Origin: Singulisphaera sp. GP187
GTDB taxonomy: Bacteria; Pseudomonadota; Gammaproteobacteria; Burkholderiales; Burkholderiaceae_C
Reading direction: 5' to 3'
DNA: 5,774 nt
NCBI GenBank assembly: GCA_943327965.2
Contig: CALPYQ020000125.1
Span: 1-5,774 of the forward strand
Shown: one piece after another, positions 1-5,187 of the stretch
Numbering within the stretch: position 1 is the stretch's first letter
How the letters are laid out: each line of letters opens with the position of its first letter
Notes under the pieces: model-generated
Seen by the model: the letters and a program-made list of their open reading frames with translations, nothing else
The model's database searches: none
What the model was told of the DNA's origin: nothing
Made by a program: the position numbers and the translations under genes

Positions 1-1487
1 CCTTTTTCCATGACGCGGCGCATGAACAAGTCGGGAATCCAGTTGGCCGTGTTCATGTTGTGCGTGCGGCGGCGGTCGTCGCCGGTGTTTTTGCGCAACT
101 CCAGGAACTCTTCAATGTCGAGGTGCCATGTTTCAAGATAGGTACAGACTGCGCCTTTGCGCTTGCCGACTTGGTTCACCGCCACAGCGGTGTCGTTCAC
201 CACTATGAGGAACGGCACCACACCTTGTGAGTCGCCGTTGGTGCCCTTGATGTGGCTGCCCAAAGCGCGAACGCGTGTCCAGTCGTTGCCCAAGCCGCCT
301 GCAAATTTAGACAGCAAAGCATTTTCTTTGATGGACTCGTAGATGCCGTCTAGGTCGTCGGGCACGGTGGTCAGGTAGCAGCTGGACAACTGTGAACGCA
401 AACCGGCACTGTTAAAGAGTGTGGGGGTGCTGGACATGAAGTCGAAAGAAGACAAGACTTCATAGAACTCGATGGCGCGTGCTTCGCGGTCGGCTTCGTT
501 CAGGGCCAAGCCCATGGCCACGCGCATGAAGAAGGACTGTGGCAGCTCGATGCGTGTTTTGCGCACGTGCAAGAAGTAGCGGTCGTACAAAGTTTGCAAA
601 CCGAGGTAATCAAATTGCAGATCGCGCTCTGCTTTGAGGGCGGTGGCCAGTTTGCGAAGGTCAAATTGCAGGAGCTTTTCGTCCAGCAAACCGTTTTCCA
701 CACCTTTTTTGACATAACCGGGAAAGTACTCGACGTAGTGTTCGGCCATGTCTTTTAAGAGCACTTCTTTGCCCAAAACTTCTTTGGCAATGGTGTGCAT
801 CAGCAGACGCGCTGTGACGTAGGTGTAGTCGGGGTCTTTTTCAATCAGGGTTCGTGACGCCAAAATGGACGCCTTGTAAACCTCTTCCATGGGCACGCCG
901 TCATACAGGTTGCGCATGGTTTCTGCCACGATGGGGTCGGGCTGGACATCTTTGCCTAAGCCATGGCATGCATTGACGATGAGGCCTTGCAAATAATTGA
1001 TGTCGAGAGGGACGCGTTGGCCACCATCGAGGACATGCAAAGTTGGGGCACTGCTGGTAGCGGCTTTTTCTTCTTTGATTTGGGCGCGCTCTTGTGTGCG
1101 ACGTTCGCGGTACAGCACGTAGGCACGGGCTACTTCGTGGTTGCTGCTGCGCATTAGGCCCAGTTCAACCTGGTCTTGAACGTCCTCAATGTGGAAGGTG
1201 CCGCCACCGGGGCGTGATCTGACCAAGGCGCGAACGACCGCTTGCGTGAGGCTGTCGACCACTTCACGCACGCTGGCTGAGGCTGCGCCTTGTGTGCCAT
1301 GAACTGCCAAAAAGGCTTTCATGAGAGCGACTGCAATTTTGTTCGGCTCAAATGGCACCACCGCACCGTTGCGGCGAATGATTTGGTAGTTGGCCAGAGC
1401 GTGGGGGGCGGCTGGGTTGGCAGAAGCGGCGTCGTTGGCGCCGAGGTAGCCTGGGTTTGACGATGTTGGAGTCAGCTCAATTTGCAT
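1..1487 (-). CDS. nrdA: Ribonucleoside-diphosphate reductase class Ia, alpha (large) subunit, N-terminal part
   Basis: This cytoplasmic enzyme reduces ribonucleoside diphosphates to deoxyribonucleotides together with the NrdB radical subunit. The reading frame is open from ATG 1487 to the window edge, giving 495 complete codons of a protein that is normally longer than 900 residues in this group. Residues about 34-132 form an ATP-cone (YQIIRRNGAVVPFEPNKI near the start, VARAYVLYRERR near the end). Residues about 150-238 form a second, divergent cone (LHVLDGGQRVPLD to YVTARLL), as in Pseudomonas-type NrdA. The catalytic barrel then begins. C370 in QLSSCYLT corresponds to E. coli Cys225, one of the redox-active cysteines. 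GAVCTYLETWHLDIEEFLELRKNTGDD is typical of this subtype. The radical cysteine (E. coli Cys439) and the C-terminal cysteine pair lie outside the window. There is no clear Shine-Dalgarno before the ATG (only aaaaaacgct), but the start fits the family N-terminus. nrdB is expected downstream, off the left edge. Upstream elements suggest NrdR control. Confidence 0.96.
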   Translation of the reverse strand, partial: MQIELTPTSSNPGYLGANDAASANPAAPHALANYQIIRRNGAVVPFEPNKIAVALMKAFLAVHGTQGAASASVREVVDSLTQAVVRALVRSRPGGGTFHIEDVQDQVELGLMRSSNHEVARAYVLYRERRTQERAQIKEEKAATSSAPTLHVLDGGQRVPLDINYLQGLIVNACHGLGKDVQPDPIVAETMRNLYDGVPMEEVYKASILASRTLIEKDPDYTYVTARLLMHTIAKEVLGKEVLLKDMAEHYVEYFPGYVKKGVENGLLDEKLLQFDLRKLATALKAERDLQFDYLGLQTLYDRYFLHVRKTRIELPQSFFMRVAMGLALNEADREARAIEFYEVLSSFDFMSSTPTLFNSAGLRSQLSSCYLTTVPDDLDGIYESIKENALLSKFAGGLGNDWTRVRALGSHIKGTNGDSQGVVPFLIVVNDTAVAVNQVGKRKGAVCTYLETWHLDIEEFLELRKNTGDDRRRTHNMNTANWIPDLFMRRVMEK

Positions 1488-1621
1488 AGCGTTTTTTATT
1501 AGTCAATGTCAGTTCAAATTTCTTGACAAATTTGAGACCAAATAGGGGTTGGTTTCAAGCTTGTACAGGGGCGTCAAATTGCGTGGGATTCTTGCATTTC
1601 ACCTGACCGTGTCTTTGACGT
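1488..1621 (-). promoter_or_regulatory. Predicted nrdA 5' leader with two inverted repeats
   Basis: If transcription starts about 7 nt after the predicted -10 (near 1621), the nrdA message carries a leader of about 134 nt. It contains a perfect 7-bp inverted repeat, CGTCAAA (1572-1578) and TTTGACG (1614-1620), which would close a 35-nt loop at the very 5' end. It also contains a perfect 8-bp repeat, TCAAATTT (1514-1521) and AAATTTGA (1528-1535), with a 6-nt loop about 27 nt before the start codon. The region just before the ATG lacks a strong Shine-Dalgarno. The repeats are seen directly. A regulatory role is inference, and I recognise no known riboswitch class. Confidence 0.35.
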
Positions 1622-1625
1622 TGAG

Positions 1626-1641
1626 ACACTATATCTGGGGT
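1626..1641. promoter_or_regulatory. NrdR box 1 (proximal), overlaps the nrdA -10
   Basis: The 16-mer acactatatctggggt matches the NrdR box consensus acaCwAtATaTwGtgt at 13 of 16 positions, with the left half perfect. NrdR is the ATP-cone repressor of ribonucleotide reductase operons and binds tandem boxes about three helical turns apart. This box covers the predicted -10 element completely, so occupancy would block RNA polymerase. The consensus is from memory; the match was counted by eye. Confidence 0.65.
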
Positions 1642-1656
1642 CTGGAATGAATTCAA
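1628..1656 (-). promoter_or_regulatory. Predicted sigma70 promoter of nrdA
   Basis: Read on the minus strand, a -35 element TTGAAT (1656-1651, 4 of 6 to consensus) is followed after exactly 17 bp by a -10 element TATAGT (1633-1628, 5 of 6). The predicted start is near 1621. It is the best promoter match I found upstream of nrdA, and its -10 lies inside the proximal NrdR-like box, as expected for a repressible promoter. Confidence 0.65.
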
Positions 1657-1657
1657 G

Positions 1658-1673
1658 CCACTAGGGGTAGTGT
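1658..1673. promoter_or_regulatory. NrdR box 2 (distal), just upstream of the nrdA -35
   Basis: The 16-mer ccactaggggtagtgt matches the NrdR consensus at 11 of 16 positions. Its outer arms, CACTA and TAGTG, form a perfect inverted repeat, while the central four bases (gggg) deviate from the usual AT core. It starts exactly 32 bp from box 1, the phasing expected for paired NrdR sites. The spacing and the location beside the -35 support the call more than the sequence match alone. Confidence 0.55.
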
Positions 1674-1926
1674 ACAGCGGTCAGATTGTAAAAGTTCGTA
1701 CCGGTCAGCGAAAGCCACAAAATGGGGGGCAAATTTGGCACAGATTTCGCACCCTAAAAGCATCGCTTGAAAAGCGCATTAAATATGCATTTTTTTGAGG
1801 GATATGAGATTCGGCGCGCCTTCGCTTGCATTTGCCTTCGCAAAGCCTTGCAAATACATATTTTTCAAAAGGGCATATGAACTTGAGCCTTCGAAAATGC
1901 GCCTAAAAGGTGCGCAGGCTTGGCAT
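1674..1926. other. Noncoding spacer with repeats, no gene recognised
   Basis: This stretch lies between the nrdA promoter and the ampD terminator. No reading frame here resembles a known protein, and short frames lack a placed ribosome binding site. It is rich in small repeats. GCCTTCG occurs at 1818-1824, 1834-1840 and 1887-1893, with the related GCCTTGC at 1845-1851. TTTGC-cttc-GCAAA (1831-1844) is a 5-bp hairpin enclosed by TTGCA (1826-1830) and TGCAA (1849-1853). CGCTT-gaa-AAGCG is a small hairpin at about 1764-1776. TGCGC/GCGCA (1898-1902 and 1912-1916) is another weak hairpin, followed on the minus strand by TTTT. It could hold a small RNA or secondary terminators, but nothing decides between these. 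Confidence 0.4.
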
Positions 1927-1961
1927 AAAAAGTTTCGAAAAATATTTTTATTTTTCCGAAA
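1927..1961 (-). terminator. Probable intrinsic terminator after ampD
   Basis: On the minus strand, 7 nt past the ampD stop, TTTCG plus AAAAATA pairs with TATTTTT plus CGAAA. This makes a 12-bp stem (1933-1944 with 1949-1961) with one bulged base at 1956 and a 4-nt loop. The stem is followed after one base by TTTTT (1931-1927). The stem is AT-rich, so it is weaker than a classic GC-rich terminator. An overlapping palindrome GAAAATATTTTC (1958-1969), which includes part of the stop codon, could compete with it. Confidence 0.55.
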
Positions 1962-1967
1962 ATATTT

Positions 1968-2558
1968 TCAAAATTCGGGAAAGTACTGAGACGGCCAAGC
2001 CACATTGTTTTGGAGACGTTGCCAGTCGAACCCGGGTCCGGGATCTTTTTTTCTGCCAGGCGCAATGTGCTCGTGTCCTGCAATGTGCGCAATGGGGTAT
2101 TGGCGACCCAGTGCCGCACACAAACGACCTAAAGCTTCGTATTGCAAGTCTTCGAACAAGTTACCTTCCAGCCCCTCGAGCTCAATGCCAATCGAATCGT
2201 CATTGCAGTTGTCTCTGCCGCGGTAGGCCGATGTGCCAGCATGCCACGCCCGGTCGTTGCAGCTGACAAATTGCCACACTGTGCCAGTGCGTTCAACGAA
2301 AAAGTGCGAAGAAACTTCCAAGCTCCGAATACTTTGAAAGTAAGGATGCGCATCCCAATCGAGCTGGTTGGTAAACAGTTGTTTGACTTCACCACCGCCA
2401 TAAACACCAGGCGGCAAGCTGATGGAATGAACCACAATCAGGTCAATGACGGCTTGGTGTGGGCGAGGACCAAAATTAGGAGAGGTGCAAGCTTTAGCGC
2501 CTTGACACCAACCGTCTTGCCATTTGTCAAAACAATAAGGATCCGCCGCTTGATTCAT
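1968..2558 (-). CDS. ampD: 1,6-anhydro-N-acetylmuramyl-L-alanine amidase AmpD
   Basis: This cytoplasmic zinc amidase cleaves the bond between anhydroMurNAc and L-alanine in recycled muropeptides. It thereby removes the inducer that AmpR senses in organisms with ampC. The protein is 196 residues, close to the family's usual 180-200, and is a single Amidase_2 domain without a signal peptide. Zinc ligands by comparison with Citrobacter AmpD are H44 (IVVHSISLPPG), H162 (AGHEHIAPGR) and D172 (KKDPGPGFDW). Catalytic candidates are E126 (SIGIELEG) and K170. ATG 2558 is chosen because it gives the family N-terminus (Y-x-x-K-W-Q-D-G-W-C-x-G-A) and begins 8 nt after the upstream stop. A longer frame from TTG 2612 would lie inside the upstream gene. 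The best Shine-Dalgarno-like run, AAAAGG (2577-2572), is rather far away at 13 nt, so translational coupling to the preceding gene is likely. Confidence 0.95.
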   Translation of the reverse strand: MNQAADPYCFDKWQDGWCQGAKACTSPNFGPRPHQAVIDLIVVHSISLPPGVYGGGEVKQLFTNQLDWDAHPYFQSIRSLEVSSHFFVERTGTVWQFVSCNDRAWHAGTSAYRGRDNCNDDSIGIELEGLEGNLFEDLQYEALGRLCAALGRQYPIAHIAGHEHIAPGRKKDPGPGFDWQRLQNNVAWPSQYFPEF

Positions 2559-2566
2559 GGCATGAA

Positions 2567-2833
2567 CTAGGCCTTTTGATCGGCGGCTGCTTCGCAATGC
2601 GCGGGCGAGCAATAAACGCCCATTTTCCCTTTGACCATGTCAGTTTCTGGCATGTGAACACCACAATGCTGACAAGACAACATGGGGCTAGGTTGCAAAG
2701 ATGTGTGCGCTTGTGCGTCTTTGACGGGGGCGTTTTCTGTGTTTTGTGAGCGACGTTTTTGATCGGCCAGACGATTTCGTCGCCACAGCCAGACACCCAG
2801 CAAAACAGCCAATAAGAAGATGAGGATTTTCAA
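2567..2833 (-). CDS. PP0621-family small membrane-anchored zinc-ribbon protein
   Basis: This is an 88-residue protein of unknown function. One hydrophobic N-terminal segment (residues 2-17, ILIFLLAVLLGVWLW) is followed by a basic stretch (RRNR) that predicts the rest on the cytoplasmic side. A variable linker (about 22-50) leads to a compact Cys/His domain: C54-x2-C57, then C75 with H79 or C80, a likely zinc ribbon. The layout matches the PP0621 family found beside ypjD/ampD genes in beta- and gammaproteobacteria; that assignment is by recall. The start is TTG 2833: no in-frame ATG lies before the hydrophobic segment, and the TTG overlaps the ypjD stop as TTGA, so translational coupling is likely. 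No good Shine-Dalgarno is seen. Confidence 0.8.
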   Translation of the reverse strand: MKILIFLLAVLLGVWLWRRNRLADQKRRSQNTENAPVKDAQAHTSLQPSPMLSCQHCGVHMPETDMVKGKMGVYCSPAHCEAAADQKA

Positions 2834-3636
2834 AGGTTGCGCCCTAGAACAACTTCAAGCACAAAGCGCGAACCCGCATAGGCCAAAAGTAAAAACGCTG
2901 AACCGATGTACAAGACGCGAACTGCTCGACGACCCCGCCAACCAAATTGGTGACGACCGACCAACAAGGCGCCAAAAGTTAGCCAAGAAAGGATGGAAAA
3001 AACGGTTTTGTGATCCCATTTCCAATGCGCGCCTGCCGCCCCATACAGAAGTTCGCCAAATAAAAATCCAGCGATCAGGGTCAGGGTGAGCAAAATAAAG
3101 CCCAACAAGACAAACCGGAACATCAAACGCTCCAGCGTCAGCAAGGGCAGGCCACTTTGAATTTCATTGCCCTGACGGATGTCAATTTCGGCACTGGTCA
3201 TGAGGGCTGCATGAATGACGGCGGCTGCAAACATGCCATAGGAGGCGATGCCCAAAGCCCAGTGCAATGGCAGCCAAATGGAGGCGCTGACTTGAAGCGC
3301 TTGGCCAGGATAAATCCAAGACATGAGCACAGCTGCGCTGCCCAAGATGGCCATGGCCCAGCGGGCTTTGAGTTGTGGAAAATATTGGGTTTCGACCGCG
3401 TAAGCCGTTAAAACCCACCAAACGGTCACAGACAAGGCGGGTGCAAATCCGAAGCGAGGTGTTTCGCCCAGCAGACCCAAACCGATGGTGAAACCGTGCA
3501 ACAACCAAGCTAGCCACAGGTAACGTTTGGCCAAACTGGGGCCCATCCGTTCCGCAACCAAGGCAGGAATGGCATAAGCGATGGCAGTTAAAAGGCTTAA
3601 CCACATCGCCAAATCGGGTGGACTGGCTAAAATCAT
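2830..3636 (-). CDS. ypjD: YpjD/CcsA-type inner membrane protein (cytochrome c assembly domain)
   Basis: This is a 268-residue integral membrane protein with about eight hydrophobic segments (starting near residues 9, 40, 67, 94, 121, 173, 212 and 240). The C-terminal half carries the CytC_asm (CcsA-like) signature: H125 in LPLHWALGIASYG, then D208-H209-K210-T211 in WKWDHKTVFSILSW, and FGWRGRRAVR. Relatives handle heme or cytochrome c assembly. YpjD/CorE members have also been linked to divalent-metal transport, so the substrate here is uncertain. The length equals the E. coli YpjD class (about 263) and not the longer CcsA partner of CcsB. ypjD next to ffh is also the E. coli arrangement. The start is ATG 3636, with AGGAG (3643-3639) only 2 nt upstream. 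ATG 3606 (M11) is possible, but the longer form is the usual family start. It heads the ypjD-PP0621-ampD run. Confidence 0.85.
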   Translation of the reverse strand: MILASPPDLAMWLSLLTAIAYAIPALVAERMGPSLAKRYLWLAWLLHGFTIGLGLLGETPRFGFAPALSVTVWWVLTAYAVETQYFPQLKARWAMAILGSAAVLMSWIYPGQALQVSASIWLPLHWALGIASYGMFAAAVIHAALMTSAEIDIRQGNEIQSGLPLLTLERLMFRFVLLGFILLTLTLIAGFLFGELLYGAAGAHWKWDHKTVFSILSWLTFGALLVGRHQFGWRGRRAVRVLYIGSAFLLLAYAGSRFVLEVVLGRNL

Positions 3637-3714
3637 GACTCCTAGTTTAGCGTTTTGAGCTCTTGCAATCTGGCATGGTGTTCAAAACCTGACGGTTTAT
3701 GAGAAAAAATCTTT
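3637..3714. promoter_or_regulatory. Divergent ypjD/ffh intergenic region
   Basis: These 78 bases separate two divergent starts and must hold promoters or leaders for both. Direct features are a perfect 7-bp inverted repeat GTTTTGA (3652-3658) and TCAAAAC (3682-3688) with a 23-nt spacer, and a small hairpin AAACC-TGAC-GGTTT (3685-3698) 16 nt before the ffh ATG. I found no -35/-10 pair with proper spacing that I would defend on either strand. An operator role for the repeat is inference. Confidence 0.35.
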
Positions 3715-5070
3715 ATGGCTTCCGCCCTCACCGACAAACTCTCGCTACTTGTTAAACAAATCAGTGGCCAAGCGCGGATCACTGAATCCAATGTGGCCGA
3801 CATGCTTCGCGAAGTCCGGATGGCTTTGCTCGAGGCCGATGTGGCTTTGCCTGTCGTCCGTGATTTTGTGGCGCGCGTCAAAGACAAGGCGCTGGGCCAA
3901 GAGGTGCTGGGGTCGCTAAAGCCGGGCCAAGCATTGGTTGCCATTGTGAACCGTGAGTTGGCCGCCACCATGGGTGATGGCGTAGCAGACATTAATTTGG
4001 CGGCGCAACCGCCAGCTGTCATTTTGATGGCTGGTTTGCAGGGTGCCGGTAAAACCACGACCACCGCCAAGCTGGCCAAGCACCTGATTGAAAAGCGCAA
4101 GAAAAAAGTGTTGACGGTGTCGGGCGACGTCTACCGTCCTGCGGCCATCGAGCAATTGAAAACGGTCACGGCCCAAGCAGGTGCCGAATGGTTCCCCAGT
4201 TCTCCCGACCAAAAGCCTTTGGACATTGCACGGGCCGCCATCGACTATGCGCGCAAGCATTTCTTTGATGTGCTGCTGGTTGACACGGCAGGTCGCTTGG
4301 CCATTGACGAAGCCCTCATGGCCGAAATTCGCGAATTGCATGCGGCCTTGAATCCAGTTGAGACTTTGTTCGTGGTCGATGCGATGCAAGGTCAGGATGC
4401 GGCCAATACCGCCAAAGCCTTCAAAGATGCTTTGCCCCTGACCGGCATTGTGCTGACCAAGATGGACGGCGACTCGCGCGGTGGCGCGGCCTTGTCCGTG
4501 CGACAAATTACGGGCGCGCCCATCAAATTTGCCGGTACCAGCGAAAAAATTGATGGCCTAGAAGTGTTCGATGCCGAGCGACATGCTGGGCGCATCTTGG
4601 GCATGGGCGACATCTTGGCTTTGGTGGAGCAAGTCACGGCCGGCGTGGACATGGAAGCCGCGCAAAAGTTGGCAGCCAAAGTCAAGAGCGGCACCGGCTT
4701 CGATTTGAATGACTTCTTGGCGCAAATTCAACAGATGAAGCAGATGGGCGGCTTGTCCAGTTTGATGGACAAATTGCCCACGCAATTGGCCGCCAAAGCG
4801 GGCAACATGGACCTGGGCAAAGCCGAAAAAGACATTGCACGCAAGCAAGGCATCATTCACAGCATGACGCCACGCGAGCGCAGCAAGCCTGAGCTGATCA
4901 AGGCCACCCGCAAGCGGCGCATTGCCATGGGCGCTGGGGTTCAAGTGCAAGAAGTAAACCGCTTGCTCAAAGAGTTTGAACAGATGCAAGACATGATGAA
5001 AAAAATGTCGGGCGGCGGCATGATGAAAATGATGAAACGCTTGGGTGCCATGAAGGGCATGGGTGGCTGA
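3715..5070 (+). CDS. ffh: Signal recognition particle GTPase Ffh (SRP54), with an in-frame stop before the usual tail
   Basis: Ffh binds 4.5S RNA and signal sequences of nascent membrane proteins, and docks with FtsY in a GTP-dependent way. The 451 residues contain an N domain (about 1-85, with ALLEADVALPVV), a G domain and a Met-rich M domain (about 325-451). G-domain motifs are GLQGAGKT at 107-114, DVYRPAA at 138-144, DTAGR at 190-194, TKMDGDSRGG from 248, and GTSEKIDGLEVFD. The 4.5S RNA-binding motif RKRRIAMGAG is at 399-408, and the end is rich in MMKMMKR. The ATG at 3715 gives the standard start MASALTDKL; only a purine-rich gagaaaaaa precedes it. The frame closes at TGA 5068-5070, but the same frame continues with a typical Ffh tail to TAA 5119-5121. 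All functional domains are complete before the TGA, so the protein should work. It is divergent from ypjD, and panB follows on the same strand. Confidence 0.97.
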   Translation: MASALTDKLSLLVKQISGQARITESNVADMLREVRMALLEADVALPVVRDFVARVKDKALGQEVLGSLKPGQALVAIVNRELAATMGDGVADINLAAQPPAVILMAGLQGAGKTTTTAKLAKHLIEKRKKKVLTVSGDVYRPAAIEQLKTVTAQAGAEWFPSSPDQKPLDIARAAIDYARKHFFDVLLVDTAGRLAIDEALMAEIRELHAALNPVETLFVVDAMQGQDAANTAKAFKDALPLTGIVLTKMDGDSRGGAALSVRQITGAPIKFAGTSEKIDGLEVFDAERHAGRILGMGDILALVEQVTAGVDMEAAQKLAAKVKSGTGFDLNDFLAQIQQMKQMGGLSSLMDKLPTQLAAKAGNMDLGKAEKDIARKQGIIHSMTPRERSKPELIKATRKRRIAMGAGVQVQEVNRLLKEFEQMQDMMKKMSGGGMMKMMKRLGAMKGMGG

Positions 5071-5121
5071 GGAGGTTTGGGCGGTATGGGCGGTGGCGGC
5101 TTTCCAGGCATGAAGCGCTAA
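5071..5121 (+). other. In-frame remnant of the Ffh C-terminal tail after the TGA
   Basis: After the TGA the same frame reads GGLGGMGGGGFPGMKR and then TAA. This is the Gly/Met-rich, FPG-plus-basic ending normally found on proteobacterial Ffh (E. coli ends in GFPGR). It is therefore former, or still occasionally used, coding sequence. The GGAGGT at 5071-5076 also resembles a strong Shine-Dalgarno 9 nt before an ATG at 5086, but that frame would give only an 11-residue peptide of the same tail. Confidence 0.75.
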
Positions 5122-5187
5122 TTAAACCCCTGCACAATTCAAGCAGTTCAATCGGCTGATCTTCGCAAGAACTCTGACAAGGAATTT
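5122..5187 (+). promoter_or_regulatory. ffh-panB gap with panB ribosome binding site
   Basis: The 66 bases between the distal ffh TAA and panB hold no recognisable terminator or promoter, so read-through transcription from ffh is possible. AAGGAA at 5179-5184, 3 nt before the ATG at 5188, serves as ribosome binding site and supports that start. Confidence 0.5.

Noticed and set aside
1813..1820. GGCGCGCC 8-bp palindrome as a binding site
   Set aside because: A lone restriction-site-like palindrome without a partner or known regulator; likely chance.
1795..1989. Short plus-strand frame in the spacer, possible small basic protein
   Set aside because: It needs a TTG start, or an ATG at 1804 only 2 nt from a gaggg run. 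The composition just reflects AT-rich hairpin DNA, and it runs into the ampD terminator and 3' end.
1910..2570. Plus-strand frames of 73-142 codons across ampD
   Set aside because: They are antisense shadows of ampD, whose zinc and catalytic residues are intact on the minus strand; no family resemblance was seen.
2559..2612. Longer ampD start at TTG 2612
   Set aside because: The extra 18 residues (LARALRSSRRSKG...) overlap the upstream gene and do not look like an AmpD N-terminus; ATG 2558 fits the family.
3646..3714. sigma70 promoter for ffh (TTGAGC or TTGCAA as -35)
   Set aside because: No matching -10 lies at 16-18 bp from either candidate, so I did not call it.
3642..4989. Minus-strand frames of 100-196 codons opposite ffh
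   Set aside because: They lie antisense to all conserved Ffh motifs and resemble no family; they are codon-bias shadows.
5068..5070. TGA read as selenocysteine or tryptophan
   Set aside because: Ffh has no selenocysteine or conserved Trp here, no obvious stem-loop of SECIS type follows, and TGA is a normal stop for other genes in the window.
5071..5121. Separate small gene from GGAGGT and ATG 5086
   Set aside because: The peptide is in the ffh frame and equals the usual Ffh tail; the Shine-Dalgarno-like run is a by-product of Gly codons.
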